A stretch of DNA of 42,888 nt, from positions 1 to 42,888 of the forward strand of contig CAJMQE010000026.1 of assembly GCA_905215405.1 (NCBI GenBank). The letters are read 5' to 3'. Of the stretch, positions 8,583 to 16,840 are shown piece after piece. The notes under the pieces are model-generated. The model was not told where the DNA came from. It saw only the letters and a program-made list of their open reading frames with translations, and did no database searches. Source of the DNA: an uncultured bacterium. Lineage in GTDB: Bacteria; Bacillota; Clostridia; Lachnospirales; Lachnospiraceae. A program made the translations under genes and the position numbers. Every line of letters starts with the position of its first letter. Position 1 is the first letter of the stretch.

Positions 8583-8912
8583 CTAAACCTGCATTTCAAT
8601 TAAGACTGCAATACCATCTGCTAATGTCGTAACCCCTTCTATTAACGCAATCTGAACACTCAGCAATATGCTTTGTGTAAAACTAAAGTCTGCTGCAACA
8701 TGTACCGTACAATTTTGTGTCGTTGCATCAACAGGTCCACTAATAACTGCATCAATCCCAGTGGAAATCGGTGTCTCAAACCCACACGGACTATAATAAA
8801 TGGTTGCAATGTATCTTTGATACTGCGTTATCACGTTATCTCTTGTTGTAAATGTAAATCCTGTGATTCTTCCACTTTGTGGCGTTACAATAGAATTTGT
8901 AATAAACTTTAG
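8583..8912 (-). pseudogene. Orphan C-terminal fragment of a surface protein
   Basis: An open frame of 109 codons runs from a TGA at 8913 to a TAG at 8583 but has no ATG. The only alternative start is an internal GTG at 8834 without a ribosome site. The sequence looks like a genuine beta-rich domain: SGRITGFTFTTRD near the start, IYYSPCGFETPISTG in the middle and LADGIAVLIEMQV at the end. The pattern resembles C-terminal domains of exosporium collagen proteins, although I could not match it to a named family. A strong terminator lies directly upstream at 8944-8991, leaving no room for a promoter or N-terminus. The simplest reading is a truncated third collagen-like gene; a small functional gene with a non-standard start is the alternative. 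Confidence 0.5.
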
Positions 8913-8943
8913 TCAAAATAACAGGAAATAGTACCCCACAATT

Positions 8944-8991
8944 AAAAAATGTCTGCTTTCTCATAACGGGTTGAAAAAACAGACATTTTTT
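8944..8991. terminator. Bidirectional terminator after the hydroxyacid dehydrogenase gene
   Basis: AAAAAATGTCTG (8944-8955) pairs perfectly with CAGACATTTTTT (8980-8991). T runs occur on both strands. It lies about 80 bases after the stop of the D-2-hydroxyacid dehydrogenase gene and insulates it from the surface-protein region. Confidence 0.85.
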
Positions 8992-9072
8992 ATTTCTATC
9001 TATATTTAATTACATAGTGTATGAAAAAAGGTGATTTACAAATCTCTCAAAACTATATTGCACTTACATTTT

Positions 9073-10038
9073 TTATCTTTTAACATAACCCGTGTTTCGA
9101 TCAATTTGATTACGCAGTTCCTTTCCCTGTTCATAACGAATCAGGTTATCGATTGTAATAGTAATGATCTTATTTAGCGATGCTGGCAGTGAAAACAGTC
9201 CGGATACATGAGGCGTAATCAGTGTATGCGGAGCATCCCATAGCGGATGATTATATGGTAGCGGTTCTGGATCTGTTACATCTAATCCCGCACCATATAT
9301 TTTTCTCTGTACCAACGCCTGGTATAAAGCATCAGAATCTACACACATTCCACGACCTACATTAAGCAGAATTGCATTTTCTTTCATCAGTTCCAGTTCT
9401 TTCTCTCCAATTACATGCCGGGTCAAATCATAACCAGGAAGACAAAGTGCTACAATATCTGCCTTTGGCAATAGATTGTGAAGTGCCTCCATCGTATACT
9501 GCTTCTCCACAAATTCTGGTTTCGGCTGATTGCTCTTTCGAATGCCAGTTACATGACTTCCCATTGCATTCATTTTTCTTGCAAATGCTGAACCAATGTC
9601 GCCAAGTCCAATCACCAGTGTTGTACTGCCTTCAATTACCGTCATGTGCTCACGTCTTTTCCAGCAATGTTTTTGCTGTTGCGCAAAATACTCATCAAAA
9701 TGTTTCTGAATTGCCAACAGCATTCCAGTCATATGCTCCGAAATCGCCATTCCATACGCACCGGTTGCATTGGTGAGCAATGCATGCTCTGGCAGTATTC
9801 CCTGCTCACAATATCCTTCAGTTCCAGCATTATTTAACTGGATCCATTGTAAATTTTCTGAGCCAGCCAGATATTCTGGTCTGACATTTCCAAGAATTAC
9901 ATTTGCACATTGTACCATTTCTTTTGTCACTTTTTCCACATCGCAATATACAATTTCTGCATCCGGTGCAGCTTCTTTTATTTTTCGTCTGTCGTCATCT
10001 CCGACCGGCAGCACGACCAGTATTTTTTCCTGTGCCAT
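9073..10038 (-). CDS. D-isomer-specific 2-hydroxyacid dehydrogenase
   Basis: This is a cytoplasmic NAD(P)-dependent oxidoreductase of the D-lactate/phosphoglycerate dehydrogenase family, 321 residues. It shows the Rossmann motif GLGDIG at about residues 144-149, and the family catalytic triad Arg229 (in NVGRG), Glu258 (in DPEPLP) and His277 (in TPHVSG). The substrate cannot be read; candidates include glyoxylate-, hydroxypyruvate- or branched 2-keto-acid-type compounds. The start has GGAGG eight bases upstream. It stands alone between a candidate promoter and a strong terminator, just downstream of the xylan locus on the same strand, so a link to sugar-acid metabolism is possible but unproven. 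Confidence 0.9.
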   Translation of the reverse strand: MAQEKILVVLPVGDDDRRKIKEAAPDAEIVYCDVEKVTKEMVQCANVILGNVRPEYLAGSENLQWIQLNNAGTEGYCEQGILPEHALLTNATGAYGMAISEHMTGMLLAIQKHFDEYFAQQQKHCWKRREHMTVIEGSTTLVIGLGDIGSAFARKMNAMGSHVTGIRKSNQPKPEFVEKQYTMEALHNLLPKADIVALCLPGYDLTRHVIGEKELELMKENAILLNVGRGMCVDSDALYQALVQRKIYGAGLDVTDPEPLPYNHPLWDAPHTLITPHVSGLFSLPASLNKIITITIDNLIRYEQGKELRNQIDRNTGYVKR

Positions 10039-10102
10039 TCGTTTGTCCTCCAGTAAATTTCATCCTCATCTATTTCTTAAAAGTTACCTCTTTATTAGCA
10101 TT

Positions 10103-10131
10103 ACTATACCTTGTTTTTTAGGACTGTGCAA
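10103..10131 (-). promoter_or_regulatory. Candidate promoter of the hydroxyacid dehydrogenase gene
   Basis: On the minus strand, TTGCAC (10126-10131) and TATAGT (10103-10108) are separated by 17 bases. The minus-10 element is good and the minus-35 element is weak. It leaves a leader of about 60 bases. Confidence 0.4.
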
Positions 10132-10212
10132 TTGCATATTGCTAAATTCTTATCTTTATTTAAAATAGTAAAACTACAAATTCTTATTTAATATTCTTCT
10201 TTCCTCTGTTTT

Positions 10213-11343
10213 CTACCAGATTCTATAATTTCCACTTAAGGCAAGCATAGCAAACATATAAAGGCAGTTGTCATAATATCTCCTTTTTCCTTGTCTGAGT
10301 GGTGTATTCCAAAACTCTCTGACAAATTTCTGTGCATACTTTCCGTTAGATGCAAGTGATGCCTGCGCACAGGTCGCTCTGACTGCCAGTGGATGCATTG
10401 CTTTCTGCTCCAGCAATTCTCCCGTAACACTATAGACACCATCCATCTTTTCCCCTGCCACCTCCGCAAAAAATGTCTGTATTTGTTCTGCTGTCTGCAT
10501 GTTCCATGCTCCTTCTTTCGTCCCCTTTAGAAACCATTCATAATCCATTGCAATATTGGCAATGGTACGGTACGCGTCACTATAGAACCAGTCATGCCGT
10601 CCAAAAATCTCCTGTTTGTCACAATATGGAACCCCCTCATAATCACTATACTCAGGACTCAGACCTGTCTGCGGATTACATGCCTTTTTTAGATACATTC
10701 GGCTTGCTTTCGCGGCTTTACTCCAGAACTTTCTATCCGCAGGATCTGCCCATAAGGAAAACAGTTCATAAAAATGTGGCAGATGGTAGGAAGGATCTGT
10801 CATTTCCATTCCTGGTACAAAACGGATCAGGTTATTTTTCTGATTCCACATCAGAGGTCTGCAGATGCTAAGCAGTTGTACTGCCTCTTTTGAATATTGA
10901 AAAATCCCTGTACCATCCCCCCAGCGGTGCGCCGCGAAAAAAAGTGCCATTGCAAAATATTCTTCTCCATCCGGAGCCGGACCATCTGCATTTTTAGTTC
11001 CATCTGTATGTACTGACCATGCGAAACAACCTGCACATCTTCCCTGTTTTAGGTACATATAGGTCTTCACCCATTTCCAGAGTGCATCGAACTCTTTTTT
11101 TCTGTCCATTTGCACGCACATCATCATTCCATATGACATTCCCTCGGTTCTGACATCTTCATTTCCTGTATCTTCTATGTAACCCATGGTATCACCACAC
11201 CGGTGATAGATTGCTTCCGGACCATAAAATAGTTCTTCAAAAGTATCTGCAACTCTTTTTCTTATTTGCGCATCCGAAAATCCACATTCCCTGAAAACAT
11301 TTCTATACACTTTCCGATTTAAATATTCTCTACCGCTTTCCAT
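10213..11343 (-). CDS. GH8 reducing-end xylose-releasing exo-oligoxylanase
   Basis: The enzyme is predicted to release single xylose units from the reducing end of xylo-oligosaccharides in the cytoplasm; no signal peptide is present. At 376 residues it matches the Rex subgroup of GH8. The proposed acid is Glu67 in NEDVRTEGMSYGMMM and the proposed base is Asp256 in FGRHDWFYSDAYRT, the positions expected from Bacillus Rex. DGEEYFAMALFFAAHRWG is the other conserved block. The start follows AAGGA about eight bases upstream. It is last in the importer operon, 56 bases after the second permease gene, which supports intracellular processing of imported oligosaccharides. Confidence 0.92.
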   Translation of the reverse strand: MESGREYLNRKVYRNVFRECGFSDAQIRKRVADTFEELFYGPEAIYHRCGDTMGYIEDTGNEDVRTEGMSYGMMMCVQMDRKKEFDALWKWVKTYMYLKQGRCAGCFAWSVHTDGTKNADGPAPDGEEYFAMALFFAAHRWGDGTGIFQYSKEAVQLLSICRPLMWNQKNNLIRFVPGMEMTDPSYHLPHFYELFSLWADPADRKFWSKAAKASRMYLKKACNPQTGLSPEYSDYEGVPYCDKQEIFGRHDWFYSDAYRTIANIAMDYEWFLKGTKEGAWNMQTAEQIQTFFAEVAGEKMDGVYSVTGELLEQKAMHPLAVRATCAQASLASNGKYAQKFVREFWNTPLRQGKRRYYDNCLYMFAMLALSGNYRIW

Positions 11344-11399
11344 CTTCTTTTCCTTTTTATTTCTAATCTGATTTCACCTAGTTGCCTATCCATGTCGCT

Positions 11400-12299
11400 T
11401 TATTCCTTGACTCCACCCAATGTCAGGCCTGTAACAAAATATCGCTGCAAAAATGGATAGATACAGATAATTGGAAGCATCGTCAGGATTGTTGCTGCTG
11501 CACGGACAGATGTAGGTGTAACTGATCCTGAAGCATTTTTCATGGCATCCACTGAACCACTCTGATTCGTGACGGATGACAGCAGTTTCATCAGTTCATA
11601 TTGTAATGTAGTCAGTTTCGCACTCATTCTGTTATACAACATGGCGTCGAACCAGGAATTCCACTGTCCTACTGCTACGAATAATGCAACTGTCGCATAT
11701 ACAGGTTTACAAAGTGGCGATATAATTTTCAGGAAAATAGTCGTATAGCCTGCACCATCGATCTGCGCTGACTCTTCCAGACTATCTGGAATTCCATTCA
11801 TATACGTTCTGATGACCAGCATATTAAATGCACTGACCATGCCAGGTACAACATAGACCCAGAAACTATTTGTCAGTCCCAGTCCTTTGTACAACAGGAA
11901 AGTTGGAATCATACCACCATTTACATACATTGTAATGACCCAGAACAGCGACAGTTGTTTTTTGAACAGAAATCGTTTTCTACTTACAATAAATGCCAGC
12001 ACGGCATTTGCGAAAAGAGAAAGAAATGTTCCGATCACTGTTCTTGCTACTGTAATAAATGCACCTGTCAACAGGTTATCTTTTTGCATAACGGTAACAT
12101 AATTCTTCAGGGTCCACTTTCTTGGCCACAGATAAAGTCCACCTCGAAGTGCATCCGTTCCATCATTAAATGATACGACCAGTGTCTTGAACACCGGATA
12201 TAACGTTATAATGACAAATATAATCATAAAAATCGTATTGCACGTGAAAAACACCCGGTCTGCAACAGATTTCTTTTTTCTTTTTTTACCTATCTTCAT
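11400..12299 (-). CDS. Oligosaccharide ABC transporter permease (LplC/YtcP type)
   Basis: This 299-residue inner-membrane subunit belongs to the CUT1 sugar importer family. It has about six membrane helices and the cytoplasmic EAA loop EESAQIDGAGYTTIFLKI, which contacts the ATPase. The N-terminus is basic, followed by VADRVFFTCNTIFMIIFVI. AAGGAGG lies ten bases before the ATG. It follows the partner permease with a 15-base gap. No ATPase gene occurs in the window, which is normal for this family because a shared MsmX-like ATPase is usually encoded elsewhere. Confidence 0.93.
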   Translation of the reverse strand: MKIGKKRKKKSVADRVFFTCNTIFMIIFVIITLYPVFKTLVVSFNDGTDALRGGLYLWPRKWTLKNYVTVMQKDNLLTGAFITVARTVIGTFLSLFANAVLAFIVSRKRFLFKKQLSLFWVITMYVNGGMIPTFLLYKGLGLTNSFWVYVVPGMVSAFNMLVIRTYMNGIPDSLEESAQIDGAGYTTIFLKIISPLCKPVYATVALFVAVGQWNSWFDAMLYNRMSAKLTTLQYELMKLLSSVTNQSGSVDAMKNASGSVTPTSVRAAATILTMLPIICIYPFLQRYFVTGLTLGGVKE

Positions 12300-12314
12300 C
12301 TTGCTACAACCTCC

Positions 12315-13274
12315 TTAGAAAAGCCGCTCCTCGCCATTTCGTCTTGCAATTCTGTTCGCAATTACGATCAATATGATACTTACCAAACTCTTGAAAATAC
12401 CTGCTGCAGTACCCAGTGCATAATCCCCCTGGCTGATGCCCCATTTCAGGACATAGATATCGATGGTCTGCGATACGCTCTGAACAAGACCATTTCCCAG
12501 CAGATACTGGATTTCAAATCCTGCATTTAATACATTTCCGACATTCATCAGTAACAGAATAATAATTGTCGGCTTTATGCCCGGAAGGGTTACATGTTTG
12601 ATTCGTGCCCATCTTCCAGCTCCATCAATTGCAGCTGCTTCATACAATGACGGATCAATTGCGGTAATGGCCGCCAGATAGATGATCGCATTCCATCCTG
12701 TTTCCTTCCAGACATTTGCAAATGCAACAATTGGCCAGAAGAACTGTGGATGAGCAAAGAAATTGATTGGCTGATCTATGATATGTAAGTTCAGCATCAG
12801 ATCATTGATGACTCCGGTACCAGAAAGCATATCATGCAGAATACCGGTTACGATGATCCAGGAGAGGAAATGTGGCAGATAAGAAATGGTCTGAACAACC
12901 TTTTTTCCACCTCTCGAGCGGATCTCATTTAACAAAATAGCAAACAGGATCGCCATGATAAATGTGACGATTAGATTGATCACACCCATTGCCAGCGTAT
13001 TACGGATGACTCTTAAAAAGGATGCATCCGAGAACAGTCTCTGAAACTTCGCCAGCCCTACGAACTGGGAATGAAAAATTCCTAACTTTGGTTTAAAATT
13101 TTCAAACGCCATAGCCCAACCGGCCAATGGCAGATAATAAAAGACAACGCCGTAAACTACAATTACAAGACTCCAGAAAAGCAATACCTTTTGTCTCTTT
13201 ATCTCTTTCCATGTAATCCTGGTATGTGGTTCTTTTATTTTCACTCTGGATTTTGCACTTGGCATAAAAGACAT
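12315..13274 (-). CDS. Oligosaccharide ABC transporter permease (LplB type)
   Basis: This 319-residue membrane subunit pairs with the downstream permease to form the translocation channel. About six helices are visible, with the EAA loop YEAAAIDGAGRWARIKHVTL near residues 207-226. The N-terminal segment KRQKVLLFWSLVIVVYGVVF is typical of the LplB group. A GGGG element precedes the start; a second ATG three codons later is also possible. The binding-protein gene lies 85 bases upstream, separated by a hairpin that probably lowers permease expression relative to the binding protein. Confidence 0.93.
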   Translation of the reverse strand: MSFMPSAKSRVKIKEPHTRITWKEIKRQKVLLFWSLVIVVYGVVFYYLPLAGWAMAFENFKPKLGIFHSQFVGLAKFQRLFSDASFLRVIRNTLAMGVINLIVTFIMAILFAILLNEIRSRGGKKVVQTISYLPHFLSWIIVTGILHDMLSGTGVINDLMLNLHIIDQPINFFAHPQFFWPIVAFANVWKETGWNAIIYLAAITAIDPSLYEAAAIDGAGRWARIKHVTLPGIKPTIIILLLMNVGNVLNAGFEIQYLLGNGLVQSVSQTIDIYVLKWGISQGDYALGTAAGIFKSLVSIILIVIANRIARRNGEERLF

Positions 13275-13298
13275 TTTCGCACCCCTTTTTAAAAAACA

Positions 13299-13326
13299 GG
13301 CAGAGATTTCAGTTTCTACCTCTGCC
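13299..13326 (-). terminator. Intra-operon hairpin between binding protein and permease genes
   Basis: GGCAGAG (13299-13305) and CTCTGCC (13320-13326) form the stem. On the minus strand the transcript continues with a run of U. Within an importer operon, such an element usually acts as a leaky terminator or 3'-end stabiliser so that the binding protein is made in excess. Confidence 0.65.
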
Positions 13327-13359
13327 CATTTTTAATTGATATTCGTTTATCTATACTAT

Positions 13360-15027
13360 TTATTTATATTTGGCGGCTTCCGTCATCCTTCTATCCAGCT
13401 CCGTCTGCATTTCACTGATAAAGGACTGTGGATCACAACTGTTATAGACGTCCATGTAGGAATCCCACTCACTGTTGAAATCGGATGCCATAACGACTTT
13501 CGGCAGATATTCATGTTTAATTTCTGCCATCTTGGTCCATGCAGTACCACCAGGTGTGGATGTAGTCATCTTATTGGAGAATGAATACATTGGATACCAA
13601 GGTCCAGGAGGTGTATTTGTACCGATCATATCGACATAAGTCTTACAGTTATAAGCATCGAAGCACTCCTTAACATCATCACTCAGCCCAGCGTAAAATT
13701 CTTTTTCCTGTCCATCGGACTTCATTGCATTGATTCCATCCTCACTTGTTCCGAGCCACTGTGGGAAATAGGAATACGTACAAAGATGAGATGCTTTGTA
13801 AGCAGTATCCTGACATCTTGATCTCATTTCAGGTGTTCTAGTAAATTCTCCATCATCATTTACATCATAATCGGTTCCCTGTACGCCCCAGAAACGAAGG
13901 TTGTGAACTTCCTGACCAAGCAGATCATTTACGAACTGCAGTGCACCATCAACATCTTTACAGCTGGTCGTAATTGCAAGACCACTGCCGACATTTAAAA
14001 CACCGCCTGAATTGTGCCACTGGTTTTTCTTGCTTGAATCAATGGTAATTGGAAGTGGAACATAGCTGCAGCCCTGTTTATCCAGTCCAGCCTGTTTGAT
14101 TGCATCACCGGCAGTATATGCAAAATCCCACCACTGGTCGATCATACCCAGGACACGCCCTGAGGAAATCTTAGATATGTACTCATCATATGTCTGTGTA
14201 AATGACTCAGGTTCTACAATTCCTTTTTTATATTCCTCATTGAGCTTTAAGAAATATTTCTTGGCTGTATCAGTTGTATTATAATCAATGACCTTTAATG
14301 CTGACGGATCTACAATACAGGATCCATCATTCGGATATCCATCGAGAAATTCTGGTGCATTTTCAAGACAGAAATAACGCCAGTCATCACAGAGGATCGT
14401 ATATGGAATATTTGCTGTACCATCAGCCAGCGTTGGATTGGCCTCATTATATCGTTCGATCAGATCAAAGTACTGATCCATGGTTTTGATCTCCGGATAA
14501 TTTGCCCATTTTAAAACTCTTGTCTGAATCCAGAATGCCTCATCATTATGGGTACATACTCTTTCCTGACCATGGATATTACCGAACTGCTGAATCCAGT
14601 AAATGTGACCATCATCCTGACGAAGCTGATCCCACTCCTGCTCTGTAAAATAATTTTTAATGTTTGGATATTTATCAATATAGTCATCGAGTGCTACCAG
14701 CGCTCCTGCTTCATAGAGCTGCGGCATTCCTGTACTACCATCGATAAAATCCGGATATTCACCGCCTGCAATCAGTGTTCCGACTGCTTCTTCTGCGGAC
14801 TGACCAGTCAGCCATGTCTCTTTTACCTTGGCACCGGTCTTTTCCGCAATCATATCCTGGATTTCATTGTCGTCATTCAGTTCTGAGCCCGGCACTGCGA
14901 AAAATGCAGTGAACTCTTTGATTCCACCATCACTGGTCGTGGTGGTCGTGGTCTTTCCACATCCGGCAAAAAGCGATGCTGTTAATGCCGTTGTCAGAAG
15001 CAGACCAACAAGTTTTCTTTTTTTCAT
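13360..15027 (-). CDS. Oligosaccharide-binding lipoprotein (LplA/family 1)
   Basis: This 555-residue extracellular solute-binding protein is tethered to the membrane as a lipoprotein. The chosen start gives the signal MKKRKLVGLLLTTALTAS followed by the lipobox LFAGC, with Cys22 lipidated. An upstream ATG overlaps the AGGGGG ribosome site and is rejected. A short Thr-rich linker precedes the binding domain. Length and composition fit the large clostridial LplA group that takes up xylo- or other hemicellulose oligosaccharides. Gene context (GH8, GH115, GH43, GH3) points to acidic or acetylated xylo-oligosaccharides. A candidate promoter lies directly upstream, where the YesN regulator probably acts. 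Confidence 0.93.
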   Translation of the reverse strand: MKKRKLVGLLLTTALTASLFAGCGKTTTTTTSDGGIKEFTAFFAVPGSELNDDNEIQDMIAEKTGAKVKETWLTGQSAEEAVGTLIAGGEYPDFIDGSTGMPQLYEAGALVALDDYIDKYPNIKNYFTEQEWDQLRQDDGHIYWIQQFGNIHGQERVCTHNDEAFWIQTRVLKWANYPEIKTMDQYFDLIERYNEANPTLADGTANIPYTILCDDWRYFCLENAPEFLDGYPNDGSCIVDPSALKVIDYNTTDTAKKYFLKLNEEYKKGIVEPESFTQTYDEYISKISSGRVLGMIDQWWDFAYTAGDAIKQAGLDKQGCSYVPLPITIDSSKKNQWHNSGGVLNVGSGLAITTSCKDVDGALQFVNDLLGQEVHNLRFWGVQGTDYDVNDDGEFTRTPEMRSRCQDTAYKASHLCTYSYFPQWLGTSEDGINAMKSDGQEKEFYAGLSDDVKECFDAYNCKTYVDMIGTNTPPGPWYPMYSFSNKMTTSTPGGTAWTKMAEIKHEYLPKVVMASDFNSEWDSYMDVYNSCDPQSFISEMQTELDRRMTEAAKYK

Positions 15028-15083
15028 ATACGCTACCCCCTGCATAAATTTGTGTTACTTCTGTTACCTTCCTTACTCTTACT

Positions 15084-15111
15084 ATTTTAGTTTGTCTGAG
15101 CTCATTTACAA
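15084..15111 (-). promoter_or_regulatory. Candidate promoter of the importer operon
   Basis: On the minus strand, TTGTAA (15106-15111) is followed after 16 bases by TAAAAT (15084-15089). This is about 57 bases before the lipoprotein start. It lies between the terminator of the YesN gene and the importer, the expected position for a promoter activated by YesN. Confidence 0.5.
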
Positions 15112-15130
15112 TCTGAGGAACTATATAAAA

Positions 15131-15175
15131 AAGCAGGATAAATTATAGATTTTGTTTCCATGATTTATCCTGCTT
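15131..15175. terminator. Terminator after the YesN-type regulator gene
   Basis: AAGCAGGATAAAT (15131-15143) pairs perfectly with ATTTATCCTGCTT (15163-15175). On the minus strand a run of seven U follows. It separates the regulatory operon from the importer operon. Confidence 0.85.
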
Positions 15176-15220
15176 CTTATTATCCTTCGTAAGAACCGCC
15201 TACTGCTGTAGCGTATCCTT

Positions 15221-16822
15221 TTACTCGCTTACACTGCGTGCCTGATTTCTGAATTTTGTCGGGGTACAGCCTTTCACAGCAATGAACCGGTTCACAAAAT
15301 AATCCAGGTCGTGATAGCCCACATCCTCTGCGATCTGATAGATCTTTTCGTCTGTCCGCAGAAGTTTTGCAGACGCCTGCTCGATCCGGTACCGGTTTAG
15401 ATAATCTTTAAACGATTGGCCGTATTTTTTCCGGAAGATCTGTCCCAGATAGGCACTGTTCACAAAATATTTCTCGCTCAGTCCTTTTAATGTCATATTT
15501 TCTGAAAAATGCTTAAGTATATCTTTTTCAACACAGCTCAGAACGCCATGGGATACATTTTTTCGAAGTTGTGCCAGATAATCTCCATACTCACAGGCAA
15601 ACCTGGATAAATGTGCCTTGCTGCCACGCATAATTCCATTTTCAAAAGAACTTTCACTGATGAATCTTAGAATTTCTTCCTGATTGACACAATCATCCTG
15701 CTGAGTCGCCAGATGGATCAACTGAAACAACAGATAATTGATATTCAGATTCATGGTATCCCCCGTCACATCCAACTGCTGCATTTCCCCGTAAAACGCT
15801 TCCACGCTTCGTATGATCTGGGAGTGGTTATTCTGTTCCACTGCATTTAACAGGTCGTCCAGACTCTTCTTACAGATAACGATTCCGCCCCTGCTGGTTA
15901 TCTGTATCTCCTCTTCGTAATAATAAATATCCTTTCTGGCCCGAAAACCCTGAAAGGACCGTAGCATACATGCTGTACCATAGGATTTTGATATCTGACT
16001 GATATCTGTGACCCGCTTCCCGGCAATCGTGATCACAGGCAGCCCTACTACACCTCGCAGATAAGAAAGAAAGCTCTGCAGATATTCTTTCTCTGTGACA
16101 TGATTATCTCTTGCCATATAATCGCAATATACAAATCCGATGTCATAGATCTTTTCATGCCCGGAAACATCAAATACACAGTGTCTGCTGTCTTCTTTTA
16201 GAAATTCCACACAGGCATCATAGAGTTTTCTCTGATAACTTCTCTTTTCTTCATCCGAGATCTCCTCCTCTATCTGCCCGCTGTCCAGTTCCACTTCCAC
16301 GTAACGTACTCCTTCTGATACACGCAGATGCTCCTTTACATACTGCAGATTCACTGCATCGAACTTGCCAATAATCACTGCGATCATATTTCTTGCCAGA
16401 TAGGCACGCTCCATTTTCATTCCGGTCTTTGTTCTCTGGATCACATGCTCACTGCGTGTCAGTACTTTATGTAATACCTGGATCAGATCTTTCTTTTCGA
16501 TCGGCTTTAATATATAATCCATACAATCGTACTGGATGGCCTGTTGTGCATATGAAAATTTTGCATAACCGGTCAGAATGATAAAATAAGCCTCTGAAAG
16601 CTTCTCCATGCGAATTCTTTCAAGTAGTTCAAGTCCTGTCATCTCTGGCATATTGATATCTGCAATAATCAGATCTGCCTTGTTTTCACGAAGATACGCT
16701 AATGCTTCTGCCCCATTAGAAGCTGTTGCGGCAATTTCAAATTCTTCCTGTTCCCATTCAATTAACACTTTCAGTCCCTGCAGAATAAATGGTTCATCAT
16801 CGACCAACAAAACTTTTTGCAT
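15221..16822 (-). CDS. YesN-type response regulator, REC plus AraC domain
   Basis: This cytoplasmic two-component regulator has 533 residues. Residues 1-120 form a receiver domain with Asp8, Asp9, the phospho-acceptor Asp55 in LIIADINMPEMTG, Thr84 and Lys106. A long middle region links to a C-terminal AraC-type DNA-binding domain of about 100 residues with two helix-turn-helix units (LKGLSEKYFVNSAYLGQIF and IYQIAEDVGYHDLDYFVNRF). AGGTGG precedes the start. It lies 18 bases after the sensor kinase gene and is the last gene of that operon. It most likely activates the importer operon immediately downstream in response to xylo-oligosaccharides. Confidence 0.94.
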   Translation of the reverse strand: MQKVLLVDDEPFILQGLKVLIEWEQEEFEIAATASNGAEALAYLRENKADLIIADINMPEMTGLELLERIRMEKLSEAYFIILTGYAKFSYAQQAIQYDCMDYILKPIEKKDLIQVLHKVLTRSEHVIQRTKTGMKMERAYLARNMIAVIIGKFDAVNLQYVKEHLRVSEGVRYVEVELDSGQIEEEISDEEKRSYQRKLYDACVEFLKEDSRHCVFDVSGHEKIYDIGFVYCDYMARDNHVTEKEYLQSFLSYLRGVVGLPVITIAGKRVTDISQISKSYGTACMLRSFQGFRARKDIYYYEEEIQITSRGGIVICKKSLDDLLNAVEQNNHSQIIRSVEAFYGEMQQLDVTGDTMNLNINYLLFQLIHLATQQDDCVNQEEILRFISESSFENGIMRGSKAHLSRFACEYGDYLAQLRKNVSHGVLSCVEKDILKHFSENMTLKGLSEKYFVNSAYLGQIFRKKYGQSFKDYLNRYRIEQASAKLLRTDEKIYQIAEDVGYHDLDYFVNRFIAVKGCTPTKFRNQARSVSE

Positions 16823-16840
16823 TGTTCCACCTCACACCTT

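Noticed and set aside
11400..15027. Importer considered incomplete and therefore broken
   Set aside because: This importer family commonly uses a shared MsmX-type ATPase encoded elsewhere, so a missing ATPase gene is not evidence of decay.
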